From Nocardioides daedukensis (lineage in GTDB: Bacteria; Actinomycetota; Actinomycetes; Propionibacteriales; Nocardioidaceae): 64,000 bases of DNA. The stretch is taken from the NCBI RefSeq assembly GCF_013408415.1, contig NZ_JACCAA010000001.1, positions 1,364,001-1,428,000 of the forward strand. The letters are read 5' to 3'. Under the pieces are notes generated by a model. That model searched no databases. It saw only the letters and a list, made by a program, of their open reading frames with translations, and was not told the DNA's origin. The position numbers were made by a program, and so were the translations under genes. Shown one piece after another: positions 18,144-26,272 of this stretch (its first letter is position 1; every line of letters begins with the position of its first letter).

Positions 18144-18784
18144 TGCGACACCTCCACCGGTGCCTGGGCCAGGTGGTCGCCACGCTCGACCGGCGGCGGC
18201 CACAGCGTCGAGGGCATCTCGTCGTAGTGGTAGTGCCCGGGAACGCCGTGCCCGGTGACCTCGAGCCGCTTCATCAGGGTGTCCGGCGCCTTGCCGGACT
18301 TCAGGATCTCCATGAACGTGTGACCCGTCGAGGGCAGGTCGAACCAGTCGCGCTGCCAGTCGATCTTCACGAGGCCGCTGTCTTCGCCCTCGGTGACCCG
18401 CTTCAGGCCGAACCAGGATCCGCCGATGCCGAGGATCTCGAACTCCTTGCCGGTCTTGTCGTCGATGATCCCGGCGCGCTGCTTCCAGAAGCCGAGCACC
18501 ATCGACTTCGTCTCGTCGATCATCGTGCAGACGTAGTCGTAGTGCCAGCCGTCCAGGCCGTCCATCTCGATGCCGATCGCCCAGTCCCGGATCTGCTCGC
18601 GCCCGACCGCCATGAAGTGCTCGTCGGGGTGATACATCCAGCCGTACGTCGCGTCCTCGGCATAGAACTCGGCCAGCGGGCGCCAGTCGCCAGAGGCCTC
18701 GACGTCGCGGTTGCCCTGGAGCCAACCGGACCAGAACTCCTCGATCTCGGCCCTGCTCAACGATGTGCTCAGTGGTTCGGTCAT
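18140..18784 (-). CDS. SnoaL-like / NTF2-fold protein
   Basis: A 214-residue protein of the cone-shaped NTF2/SnoaL-like fold. It begins with the helix RAEIEEFWSGWL and the WRPLAEFYAEDATYGW strand pair that lines the pocket in this superfamily. It is longer than the usual 130-150 residues because of a C-terminal extension. Relatives include ketosteroid isomerases and polyketide cyclases, which suits a cyclic hydrophobic substrate, but catalytic residues cannot be assigned from sequence. It sits 1 bp after the ferredoxin stop. Confidence 0.75.
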   Translation of the reverse strand: MTEPLSTSLSRAEIEEFWSGWLQGNRDVEASGDWRPLAEFYAEDATYGWMYHPDEHFMAVGREQIRDWAIGIEMDGLDGWHYDYVCTMIDETKSMVLGFWKQRAGIIDDKTGKEFEILGIGGSWFGLKRVTEGEDSGLVKIDWQRDWFDLPSTGHTFMEILKSGKAPDTLMKRLEVTGHGVPGHYHYDEMPSTLWPPPVERGDHLAQAPVEVSQ

Positions 18785-18785
18785 C

Positions 18786-19007
18786 TCAATCCTCTTCCAG
18801 TGACAGTGCGAAGGCGGGGCAGTAGTGCACGGCCTGGGTCACTGCATGGCGCAGGGACTCGGCCGGGTGGGAATCAAGGACGACGACCACGTCGGCGGCC
18901 TCGTCGAAGCCGAAGACGTCGGGTGCCTCGCCCTGGCAGAGCTGGTGGCCCTGGCACACCGAGGTGTCAGCGCGAACCGTGAGGGCGCGCGCGTCCGGCT
19001 CGCTCAT
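18786..19007 (-). CDS. [3Fe-4S] ferredoxin partner of CYP51
   Basis: A 73-residue ferredoxin with C18-Q-G-H21-Q-L-C24 and C63-P. This is the CxxHxxC...CP pattern in which His replaces the fourth cysteine, typical of actinobacterial P450 redox partners. The start at 19007 is fixed by the ATGA overlap with the CYP51 stop. It would pass electrons to one or both P450s of the operon; no ferredoxin reductase gene is in the window. Rv0763c holds the same place after CYP51 in M. tuberculosis (from memory). Confidence 0.9.
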   Translation of the reverse strand: MSEPDARALTVRADTSVCQGHQLCQGEAPDVFGFDEAADVVVVLDSHPAESLRHAVTQAVHYCPAFALSLEED

Positions 19008-20431
19008 CGGGTGCGCCTGCGATAGCGGACCCGGCACGGCTGCTCGAGCTGGATCACCATCTTCGAGCAGTCGTCGCGGTAGGAGTCCAGGGGTTGGGCC
19101 GGCTCGAACTCGAAGTCACGCAGGATGACGGAGAAGATCGCCTTCATCTGCATCATCGCGAAGGCGTTGCCCACGCAGCGGTGCTTGCCGGCCCCGAACG
19201 GGATCCAGGTCCACCGGTTCTGCAGGTCGTCCTGGCGGGGGTCGATGTAGCGGGCCGGGTCGAAGGCCTCGGGCTCAGGGAAGTCCTCGCCGATCCGGTT
19301 GGACACCTTGGGCGAGGCGGCGATCAGCGACCCCGCGGGGATGGTGCGGCCCATCAGCTCGAAGTCCTCTCGGACCAGTCGCATCAGGATGATCAGCGGA
19401 GGATGCAGCCGCAGCGTCTCCTTCAGGGCGGCCTCCAGCACCGGGATCGAGCGGAGCGCCTGGAAGGAGACCTCGGCAGCGGTGCCGTCGGCGTCCGGGG
19501 CATAGAGCTCGTCGAGCTCGTCGACGACCCCGTTCATCACCTCCCTATTGCGCAGCAGCTCGATCATCGCCCAGGACGCCGTGCCGGACGACGTGTGGTG
19601 GCCCGCGAACATCAGCGAGATGAAGATCCCGGTCACCATCTCGGCGTCATAGCCCACCGCGATCAGCACGTCGAGCAGGTCGCGGTCCTCCTTGGGGATC
19701 GACCCACCCAGGGACTCGGCCTTGGCCACCCGTGCGGAGATGATCGCCTGCACCTTCTCGACCAGCTCCTCACGAGCCGTGTCCCGGGTCCGGAAGCTGT
19801 CGATGTCGGCGTGTGCGTCGACGTAGGCGATCGCATCGGTCCCGTGCTCGAGGCGGTGATAGATCTCGGCGAAGGAGGCGTCGAGCTGGTCGCGGAACGG
19901 CTTGCCGATCAGGCAGGAGGAGGTGGTGTAGATGGTCAGCTCGGCGAAGAAGTCGAGCAGGTCGACCTCGCCCTCGTCGCCCCAGTCGGCAACCATCCGG
20001 CGGATCTCGGCCTCGATCGTGCGCGCATGGCCGCGCATCATGTCGCCACGCAGTGCCTGGTTCTTCAGCATCTGTTGCCGTTCCTCCGGGGAGGCGTCGA
20101 AGACGACGCCCTTGCCGAAGATCGGGGTCATGAACGGATAGGCCGCGGCTTGGTCCAGCACGTCCTCGGGTGCGCGGAAGAACGCCTCGTTTGCCTCCGC
20201 ACCGCTGACCAGGACGACGTCCTTGTCGGCGAGCCGGAAGCGGCCCACCTCACCACACTCCCGCCGCACACGATCAAAGAGCTCGATCGGGTCCACCCGC
20301 ATCTCGGGCAGGTGGCCGGTCCCGTGCAGGAGCGTGGGCAGCTCCGGCGACTGGTCGTCCAGCACGGTGGACACCTCGGGGATCTGGGCCAACGCCGCCG
20401 CTCGGGTCGAGTCGAGGTCCTGCAGGGTCAT
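19004..20431 (-). CDS. cyp51: Cytochrome P450 of the CYP51 family (sterol 14-alpha-demethylase-like)
   Basis: A 475-residue P450 whose whole length resembles M. tuberculosis CYP51. The CYP51-specific B-C segment YPFMTPIFGKGVVFDAS is at 98-114, the I-helix FAGHHTSSGT at 275-284, ETLR at 338-341, and the heme loop FGAGKHRCVG with C419 at 412-421. An N-terminal extension of about 35 residues precedes the part that aligns. It is soluble, with no membrane anchor. The start is set by the ATGA overlap with the SDR upstream. CYP51 oxidises the 14-alpha-methyl of sterols; the natural substrate in a bacterium with no visible sterol pathway is open. Confidence 0.93.
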   Translation of the reverse strand: MTLQDLDSTRAAALAQIPEVSTVLDDQSPELPTLLHGTGHLPEMRVDPIELFDRVRRECGEVGRFRLADKDVVLVSGAEANEAFFRAPEDVLDQAAAYPFMTPIFGKGVVFDASPEERQQMLKNQALRGDMMRGHARTIEAEIRRMVADWGDEGEVDLLDFFAELTIYTTSSCLIGKPFRDQLDASFAEIYHRLEHGTDAIAYVDAHADIDSFRTRDTAREELVEKVQAIISARVAKAESLGGSIPKEDRDLLDVLIAVGYDAEMVTGIFISLMFAGHHTSSGTASWAMIELLRNREVMNGVVDELDELYAPDADGTAAEVSFQALRSIPVLEAALKETLRLHPPLIILMRLVREDFELMGRTIPAGSLIAASPKVSNRIGEDFPEPEAFDPARYIDPRQDDLQNRWTWIPFGAGKHRCVGNAFAMMQMKAIFSVILRDFEFEPAQPLDSYRDDCSKMVIQLEQPCRVRYRRRTR

Positions 20432-21198
20432 GGTCGCTCCTCCACGGGGGCTTCTGGATTCACATCGATGACTGAGAGGTGTACGCCGCGGGGCGCGGAC
20501 ACGATGGTGGCGATCGCGTCGGCGTGGGCCCGGGCGTGCAGGAAGTTGCCGTGCCGGGCCTGGCCGAACTTGATCCACTGCTCGAGGACGAAGCCGCCGA
20601 GCTCCGCGTCCCAGTCGGAGCCCATCCCGCTCGCGGTCGGGCCGGGACGCACGATCGAGGCCCGCACCCCGGAGCCCTCGAGCTCCATCTGCAGCGCACC
20701 GACCATGCCTTCGAGGCCCCACTTGCCGGCCGAGTAGGCGGCCATGAACGGGCGGGGGCGCAGCGCCACGTCGGAGGAGACGAAGACCAGGTCACCGCGT
20801 TGGCGCTGGACCATCCCCGGCCCGAAGGTCGCGACCAGTCGGTGCGCCCCGACCAGGTTGAGGTTCAGCTCGTCGGCGAAGCGCTGCGCGGAGATGCCGA
20901 CCAGTGCCCCGGGTGCCACCTTGCCGGCGTTGCTGATCACGACCTCGACCTCGCCGAGATCGGCGGCGACCTTCTCGGCGAAGGCGGCGACCGAGTCGTC
21001 GCTGGTCATGTCGAGCGGATGGGCGACGGCCTCTCCGCCGGCGGCCCGGATCGCCGTGGCGATCTGCTCACAGGCATCGGCCCGTCGCGCGCCGAGCGCC
21101 ACGGGGTGTCCGGCCTCCGCGAGTGCGCGCGCGGTCTCCGCGCCGATTCCGGAGGACGCGCCGGTGATGACGGCGGGGCGACGTGTGGGATGTTCCAT
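20428..21198 (-). CDS. Short-chain dehydrogenase/reductase between the two P450 genes
   Basis: A 256-residue SDR with TGASSGIG at 12-19, NAG at 90-92, Ser at 141-142 and Y155-x3-K159. The basic residues after beta2 (GARRAD) suggest NADP preference, unlike the other SDR of the operon. The start is on a TGATG overlap with the CYP123-like stop, and the end overlaps the CYP51 start. The order P450-SDR-CYP51-ferredoxin equals Rv0766c-Rv0765c-Rv0764c-Rv0763c in M. tuberculosis (from memory). Confidence 0.88.
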   Translation of the reverse strand: MEHPTRRPAVITGASSGIGAETARALAEAGHPVALGARRADACEQIATAIRAAGGEAVAHPLDMTSDDSVAAFAEKVAADLGEVEVVISNAGKVAPGALVGISAQRFADELNLNLVGAHRLVATFGPGMVQRQRGDLVFVSSDVALRPRPFMAAYSAGKWGLEGMVGALQMELEGSGVRASIVRPGPTASGMGSDWDAELGGFVLEQWIKFGQARHGNFLHARAHADAIATIVSAPRGVHLSVIDVNPEAPVEERP

Positions 21199-22439
21199 CA
21201 CTGGTCTCCTGTGCGCTCGATGAAGGTGGTCGGCAGGCTGGCGAACCCGCGGACGCTGGTGGAGTGGACGCGTTGTGCCCGCTCGGTGTGGACCGTGAAC
21301 CCACAGGTACGTCGTACGAGCTCGGCCAGCACGACTCGTGCCTCCAACCGGGCCAGGTTCGCGCCCAGGCAGAAGTGCCGCCCGGTGCCGAAGCTGAGGC
21401 TCTTGCTGAGCTCGCGCGGGTCGCGGTGGATGGAGAAGGTGTCCGGGTCGGTGAAGACCGCGGCGTCGCGGTTCGCCGAGCCGATCAGGACCAGCAGCTT
21501 GGCGCCGGCCGGGATCCTCTGCCCGTGCATCTCGACGTCGGTGGTGACATGGCGGGCGAGCATCTGCGACGAGGTGTCGAAGCGGAGCGTCTCCTCGACC
21601 CAGGCGGCCACCAGATCGGTCGGGTCCTGGTGATCGGCGAAGACCTCGGTCATCTGTTCCGGGTGCGCGGAGAGGTGCATGAGCGCGTTGCCGAGCAGCT
21701 TGGTGGTGGTCTCGTTGCCGGCCACCACCATCAGGATCAGGAAGGCGACGATCTCGGAGGTGGTCAGCCGGTCCCCGTCGATCTCGGCCAGGGTGAGCGC
21801 CGTGGTCAGGTCGGTGCGATCCGGGTTGCCACGGCACCGAGCGACCATCTCGCCGAGGTAGGTGTAGAGCTCGATCGCGGCCTCCATCCCGGAGGGAGGC
21901 ACGTCGCGAACGCCGTCCTCGCGGTGCACCAGCAGGTCGGCCAGGCGGCGTACCTCGTCGCGGTCCGCCTCGGGGACGCCCATCATCTCGGAGATGACAT
22001 CCATCGGGAGCTTGCCGGCAAGCATCGTGATCCAGTCGGCCTCGCCGTGCTGGGCGTTCTCCGCCAGGAGCTCGTCGAAGTAGCGCCCTGCCATACGCTG
22101 CACCTCGGGCTCGAGCTCGAGCACCCGACGTGGCGTGAAGCCCTTGGAGACGAGCTTGCGGAGCCTGGTCTGCTCGTGGCCGTCGAGGGCCAGGAAGCTC
22201 ATCACCCGGTGCGCATCGAGGTTCCAGGCGCTGGCGTCCAGCGAGACGCCCATCCGATTGGAGAAGCTCGCGTCGTCGCGAAGCACGGCGAAGACGTCCT
22301 CGTGCCGGGAGACCACCCACAGGTCGTCGGCCTGCGCGTGGAAGACCGGGGCCCGGGCGCGCAGGTGCGCGTAGGTGGGGTAGGGATCCTCGTGGAAGTC
22401 GTAGTCGTAGGGATCGAAGGTGAGCTCGAGAGTGGTCAC
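21198..22439 (-). CDS. Cytochrome P450, CYP123-like
   Basis: A 413-residue soluble P450 with the I-helix AGNETT at 240-245, ETLR at 283-286 and the heme loop FGTGRHFCLG at 350-359 with C357. Sequence style and position next to the TetR, SDR and CYP51 genes suggest CYP123. It starts with GTG overlapping the TetR stop (GTGA). The substrate is unknown; in this operon it would be the first oxidase and share the single ferredoxin with CYP51. Confidence 0.9.
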   Translation of the reverse strand: MTTLELTFDPYDYDFHEDPYPTYAHLRARAPVFHAQADDLWVVSRHEDVFAVLRDDASFSNRMGVSLDASAWNLDAHRVMSFLALDGHEQTRLRKLVSKGFTPRRVLELEPEVQRMAGRYFDELLAENAQHGEADWITMLAGKLPMDVISEMMGVPEADRDEVRRLADLLVHREDGVRDVPPSGMEAAIELYTYLGEMVARCRGNPDRTDLTTALTLAEIDGDRLTTSEIVAFLILMVVAGNETTTKLLGNALMHLSAHPEQMTEVFADHQDPTDLVAAWVEETLRFDTSSQMLARHVTTDVEMHGQRIPAGAKLLVLIGSANRDAAVFTDPDTFSIHRDPRELSKSLSFGTGRHFCLGANLARLEARVVLAELVRRTCGFTVHTERAQRVHSTSVRGFASLPTTFIERTGDQ

Positions 22440-23029
22440 TGGTTGCCCTTCATGATCACGGCGATGACGCCGTCGAGGAGTCCGTCGAGCCGATCGGCGT
22501 CGACCAGGCCCATGCCGGACTGGAGGAGGGCCCCGGAGAAGGCCAACAGGATGGTGTCCAGGACACGCGGGTCGACCACGTCACCGTCGGGACCGGCCAG
22601 CGCCGATTCGAAACGGCGTACGAACTCCGCTCCGATGCGACGCCGCGGCCCCTCCACCTCGGGCTCTGGACCGAGGAGTGCGGGGGTCACCGCGGCAGCG
22701 ACGGAAGGGCTTTCCCGGACCAGCTCGATCAGGGTGCCAAGTGTCGAGCGCAGACGCTCCTCAGCAGTCGTGCCCACGGCCACGTGGTCGGCGCTCTCCT
22801 GCAGTGCGCGCCAGTAGAGCTCGACGAAGAGGTGGCTCTTGGAGGCGAGATAGGTGTACGCCGTGGCCGGCGAGACGTGGGCGCGCTGGGCGACATGGCG
22901 GATCGTCAGGGCCTCGTGACCGACCTCGTCGAGCTCGACGCGACCGGCAACGAGCAACTTCTCGAAGGTCCCCTGTTGGCGGGTGTTGAGGGCTCGGCGG
23001 GCGGGGAGACTGGACACCTGACTGGACAC
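22436..23029 (-). CDS. TetR family regulator, first gene of the P450/transport operon
   Basis: A 197-residue TetR-type repressor. The helix-turn-helix is at about residues 41-66 (TIRHVAQRAHVSPATAYTYLASK), followed by a variable ligand-binding domain. It starts with GTG inside a perfect 18-bp palindrome, and a -10 box ends 7 bases before the GTG, so the message is probably leaderless and self-repressed. A second in-frame GTG four codons downstream sits in a copy of the half-site. The ligand is likely a substrate or CoA ester of the pathway. Confidence 0.87.
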   Translation of the reverse strand: MSSQVSSLPARRALNTRQQGTFEKLLVAGRVELDEVGHEALTIRHVAQRAHVSPATAYTYLASKSHLFVELYWRALQESADHVAVGTTAEERLRSTLGTLIELVRESPSVAAAVTPALLGPEPEVEGPRRRIGAEFVRRFESALAGPDGDVVDPRVLDTILLAFSGALLQSGMGLVDADRLDGLLDGVIAVIMKGNQ

Positions 23030-23038
23030 GTGTCCAGT
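23021..23038. promoter_or_regulatory. Perfect 18-bp palindrome over the TetR start (putative TetR operator)
   Basis: ACTGGACACGTGTCCAGT reads the same on both strands and contains the GTG start of the TetR gene. The half-site ACTGGACAC occurs once more, directly repeated at 23009-23017. Binding here would block the TetR transcription start and the leader side of the divergent acyl-CoA synthetase gene. Assignment to the adjacent TetR protein is an inference from position and symmetry. Confidence 0.7.
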
Positions 23039-23066
23039 TATAGAACATGTTCCAGTTCTCTGGCAA
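23037..23066 (-). promoter_or_regulatory. Promoter of the P450/transport operon, probably leaderless
   Basis: Read on the minus strand there is TTGCCA (23066-23061), an 18-base spacer and TATAAC (23042-23037), close to the housekeeping consensus. The GTG start of the TetR gene follows the -10 box after 7 bases, so transcription should begin at or next to the start codon. The GAACATGTTC element lies in the spacer and the 18-bp palindrome covers the start, so two repressors could act at once. Confidence 0.6.
23041..23054. promoter_or_regulatory. KstR-like operator in the TetR / acyl-CoA synthetase intergenic region
   Basis: TAGAACATGTTCCA fits the mycobacterial KstR consensus TNNAACNNGTTNNA at every fixed position and contains the palindrome GAACATGTTC. 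KstR is the TetR-type repressor of cholesterol catabolism. The protein encoded next door does not look like KstR itself, so a distant KstR homologue would be the binder. The match is to a short motif, so chance occurrence must be considered. Confidence 0.5.
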
Positions 23067-23109
23067 GGGTCCAGTGGTGACGAATCGAGAGTGGAGGCAC
23101 AATCAGGCC

Positions 23110-24687
23110 ATGGACCCCATCGCCCAAGCCCGCCAGCACTCCCTCGGCGACCTCCCCCGCCGTACCGCGCAGCGCGTGCCCGGCAAGCTCGCCCTCGTCG
23201 ACGGTGAGATCCGCTACACGCACCTCGAGTTCGCCGACCTGGTCGACCGGACCGCCGCCGGCATGTCGGCCGACGGGATCGCCAAGGGCGACCGGGTCGC
23301 CCTGCTCTCGCACAACTCCTGGCAGTTCGCCGCCGTCGCCTTCGCCGCGGCCCGCATCGGGGCGGTCCTGGTGCCGGTGAACTTCATGCTCGGCTCGGAC
23401 GAGATCGCCTTCATCCTCGACCACTCCGGCGCCACCACGTTCGTGGTCGAGCCCGGCCTGGTCACCACCGCAGAGGCGGCCATCGAGGCGTGCGGGACCG
23501 ACATCGCTCGCCGGGTGGCGCTCACCGGAACGGAGTCGCGCCCGGGCGATGGCCCGGCCGGCTGGACGCCGGCCGGGACCTGGTTCGAGAGCGCCGCCGA
23601 GGTCCCCTCGGTGAGTGTCGCCGACGACGACCCGCTGCGGTTGATGTACACCTCGGGCACCGAGTCCCGGCCCAAGGGTGCGCTGCTGTCGAGCCGGTCG
23701 CTGATGTGGCAGTACGTCTCCTGCATCATCGACGGGTCGATGTCGGCCGACGACGTCGAGCTGCACACCCTGCCGCTCTACCACTGCGCGCAGATGGACT
23801 GCTTCCTCGGACCCGACATCTATCTGGGCGCGACGAGCATCATCCTGCCGGGCCCCGACGCCGGAACCATCCTGGCCACGATCGCCGCGGAGAAGGTCAC
23901 GAAGTTCTTCGCCCCGCCGACCATCTGGATCGCCCTGCTGCGCCACCCCGACTTCGACACCACCGACCTCTCCTCGCTGCGCAAGGGCTACTACGGCGCC
24001 TCGGCGATGCCGGTCGAGGTGCTGAAGGAGATCCGCGAACGACTCCCCGAGGTCGACCTGTGGAACTTCTACGGCCAGACCGAGATGGCGCCGCTCGCCA
24101 CGATCCTCGGGCCGGACCAGCAGCTGACCAAGGCCGGCTCGGCCGGCCGACAGTCACTCAACGTCGAGACCCGCATCGTCGACGACGAGGACGTGGCCGT
24201 CCCGCAGGGCACGGTCGGCGAGATCGTGCACCGCTCCCCGCACGCCACGCTCGGCTACTACAACGACCCCGACAAGACTGCCGAGGCCTTCCGCAACGGG
24301 TGGTTCCACTCCGGCGACCTCGGTTATGTCGACGCCGACGGCATCCTGTTCGTGGTGGACCGCAAGAAGGACATGATCAAGACCGGCGGTGAGAACGTCG
24401 CGAGCCGCGAGGTCGAGGAGGCGATCTACACCCACGAGGACGTCGCCGAGGTGGCCGTGTTCGGTGTCAACCACCCGACCTGGGTCGAAGCCGTCACCGC
24501 CGTGGTCGTGCCGAAGCCCGGTGCCTCGCTGACCGCCGAGGTGGTGATCGAGCACGCGCGTAGGGTGCTGGCCGGCTACAAGACGCCGAAGTACGTCGTC
24601 ATCGCCGACGCGCTGCCGAAGAACCCGAGCGGCAAGATCCTCAAGCGGCAGCTCCGCGACGACCACGCAGGCATCGCTCAAGAATGA
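23110..24687 (+). CDS. Acyl-CoA synthetase (AMP-binding, FadD-type)
   Basis: A 525-residue adenylate-forming enzyme. The P-loop-like motif is YTSGTESRPKG, where the usual second Thr of TSGTTG is Glu. NFYGQTEMA, FHSGDLGYVD, the hinge DRKKDMIKTGGENV and the C-terminal catalytic Lys in NPSGKILKR are all present. I chose the ATG at 23110, preceded by GGAGG. It is divergent from the TetR-P450 operon and shares its operator region, so it probably activates an acid made by that pathway, or a side chain, to its CoA ester. Confidence 0.88.
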   Translation: MDPIAQARQHSLGDLPRRTAQRVPGKLALVDGEIRYTHLEFADLVDRTAAGMSADGIAKGDRVALLSHNSWQFAAVAFAAARIGAVLVPVNFMLGSDEIAFILDHSGATTFVVEPGLVTTAEAAIEACGTDIARRVALTGTESRPGDGPAGWTPAGTWFESAAEVPSVSVADDDPLRLMYTSGTESRPKGALLSSRSLMWQYVSCIIDGSMSADDVELHTLPLYHCAQMDCFLGPDIYLGATSIILPGPDAGTILATIAAEKVTKFFAPPTIWIALLRHPDFDTTDLSSLRKGYYGASAMPVEVLKEIRERLPEVDLWNFYGQTEMAPLATILGPDQQLTKAGSAGRQSLNVETRIVDDEDVAVPQGTVGEIVHRSPHATLGYYNDPDKTAEAFRNGWFHSGDLGYVDADGILFVVDRKKDMIKTGGENVASREVEEAIYTHEDVAEVAVFGVNHPTWVEAVTAVVVPKPGASLTAEVVIEHARRVLAGYKTPKYVVIADALPKNPSGKILKRQLRDDHAGIAQE

Positions 24688-24721
24688 GTCAGGAGTGATC
24701 AGGGACTGACCCCGGCGCTCC

Positions 24722-25369
24722 TCAGCCCGCCAGCGCCGCCGCGATCGGCACGTCACCGTCGTTGAACTCGATGGTGCGCCCGATCGTGGCGGGGTTGGTC
24801 AGGGTCTCGGCGACGACCAGCGCGACGTTCTCGCGGGAGACCTGGCCCGTGCCCTTCTCGGGCCCGAGCGCGATCTGTCCGGTCGCCGGCTCCAAGGTCA
24901 GGGCACTGGGCCCGAGCACGGTCCAGTCGAGGCTGCTGGCCCGCAGGTGCTCGTCGGCGGCGGCCTTCGCCTCGGCGTAGTGGAAGAACGGCTCGCTCTC
25001 AGGGATCCCGTGGTCCTTGCCGGCGCCGAAGTAGGACACGATCACGAACCGACGTACGCCCGACTTGCCTGCGGCATCGATGGCACGGATGGCGGCGTCG
25101 CGGTCCACGGCATAGGTGCGCTCCGGGCTGCCCCCTCCGGCACCGGCGGTGAAGACCACCGCGTCGTGGTCGGCCAGAAGCTCACCGATCTCGTCGGTGC
25201 TCAGGTGCTCGACGTCGGCGACCACTGCTTCGGCTCCGGTCGCGGCCACCTCGCCGGCGTGGTCGGGGTTGCGGAAGATCGAACTCACCCGGTCACCGCG
25301 GTCGGAGAGGATCCTGGTCAGGTGCAGGGCGACCTTGCCGTGGCCACCGATGACAGCTATTCGAGACAT
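24722..25369 (-). CDS. NAD(P)H-binding protein (atypical SDR, NmrA/YwnB-like)
   Basis: A 215-residue atypical SDR. The Rossmann motif is GGHGKVA at 8-14, RNPDHA follows beta2 and suggests NADP, and the segment SYFGAGKDHG recalls flavin-reductase-like members. It lacks the classical YxxxK. It is convergent with the acyl-CoA synthetase gene. Its start codon lies at the centre of a perfect 16-bp palindrome. The role is unknown; relatives act as redox sensors or NAD(P)H-dependent reductases. Confidence 0.8.
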   Translation of the reverse strand: MSRIAVIGGHGKVALHLTRILSDRGDRVSSIFRNPDHAGEVAATGAEAVVADVEHLSTDEIGELLADHDAVVFTAGAGGGSPERTYAVDRDAAIRAIDAAGKSGVRRFVIVSYFGAGKDHGIPESEPFFHYAEAKAAADEHLRASSLDWTVLGPSALTLEPATGQIALGPEKGTGQVSRENVALVVAETLTNPATIGRTIEFNDGDVPIAAALAG

Positions 25370-25376
25370 GTCTCGA
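25361..25376. promoter_or_regulatory. Perfect 16-bp palindrome centred on a start codon
   Basis: TCGAGACATGTCTCGA is fully self-complementary and has the ATG of the NAD(P)H-binding gene at its centre. It could be an operator for a dimeric regulator that blocks initiation. Because the codons ATG TCT CGA are also coding, part of the symmetry may be chance. Confidence 0.35.
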
Positions 25377-25442
25377 CCGTACGACGGTGGGTCAAGCCCT
25401 TGATCGGCCCGGATGCGTGCTCAGCCCGGTAACGTCTGAGGC

Positions 25443-26267
25443 ATGGGGCGCAGGTCTGATCGTCGCAAGGTCGTGCGGGTGCACGGTGCCGAGGCGACCA
25501 CCCGCCCGGACACCCTGGCGGTGGAGGAGCCCCTCGAGGTCCGGGTCGACGGAACTCAGCTCGCCATCACCATGCGCACTCCCGGTGACGACTTCGAGCT
25601 CGCCGTGGGCTTCCTCGTCTCCGAGGGCGTGCTGACCGCGCCATCGCAGGTGCGCACCGTCCGCTACTGCGAGGACGGCCGGCCGGACCCGACGTACAAC
25701 GTCGTCGACGTGGTGCTCTCCCCCGGTGTCGCCGGACCACTCCACCACCGGCACACCTACGTCTCGAGTTCGTGCGGGATCTGCGGCAAGGAGAGCCTCG
25801 ACGCCGTGCGTGGCCAGGCCCGCTGGACGCTGGACGAGGACACGCTGGAGGTCGACGCCGCGTTGATCAGCAGCCTTCCCGAGTTGTTGCGCCAGGGACA
25901 GGCCGTCTTCGAGCGCACCGGTGGGCTGCACGCCGCCGGCCTCTTCACGCCCGACGGCGAGCTGGTCTGCCTGCGTGAGGACGTCGGGCGGCACAACGCC
26001 GTCGACAAGGTCATCGGCTGGGCGCTGATGAACGACCGGCTGCCGCTGCGCGGCCACCTCCTCCAGCTGAGTGGTCGCGCCTCGTTCGAGCTGGTGCAGA
26101 AGGCGTGGCTGGCGGGGCTGCCCGTGCTCAGCGCGGTCTCTGCCCCGTCAACCCTGGCAGTCGACCTGGCCACCGAGGCCGGCATGACGTTGGCCGGCTT
26201 CGTGCGCGGCGAGTCGATGAACGTGTACGCCGGATCCCACCGGGTCCGGATCGGACCGGGCGCCTGA
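25443..26267 (+). CDS. fdhD: Formate dehydrogenase accessory sulfurtransferase FdhD
   Basis: A 274-residue FdhD. It has the conserved GDDFELAVGFL segment and the CxxC pair C111-G-I-C114 that carries the persulfide. The C-terminal RHNAVDKVIG motif binds the molybdenum cofactor or nucleotide. It moves sulfur from a cysteine desulfurase to the bis-MGD cofactor of formate dehydrogenases, a step needed for activity. No formate dehydrogenase structural gene lies in this window. It is convergent with the small membrane protein, 5 bp apart. Confidence 0.93.
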   Translation: MGRRSDRRKVVRVHGAEATTRPDTLAVEEPLEVRVDGTQLAITMRTPGDDFELAVGFLVSEGVLTAPSQVRTVRYCEDGRPDPTYNVVDVVLSPGVAGPLHHRHTYVSSSCGICGKESLDAVRGQARWTLDEDTLEVDAALISSLPELLRQGQAVFERTGGLHAAGLFTPDGELVCLREDVGRHNAVDKVIGWALMNDRLPLRGHLLQLSGRASFELVQKAWLAGLPVLSAVSAPSTLAVDLATEAGMTLAGFVRGESMNVYAGSHRVRIGPGA

Positions 26268-26272
26268 GCCGA

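Noticed and set aside
22436..23029. Identification of the operon regulator as KstR
   Set aside because: A KstR-like box is nearby, but the protein lacks convincing resemblance to KstR outside the helix-turn-helix, so it is called only TetR family.
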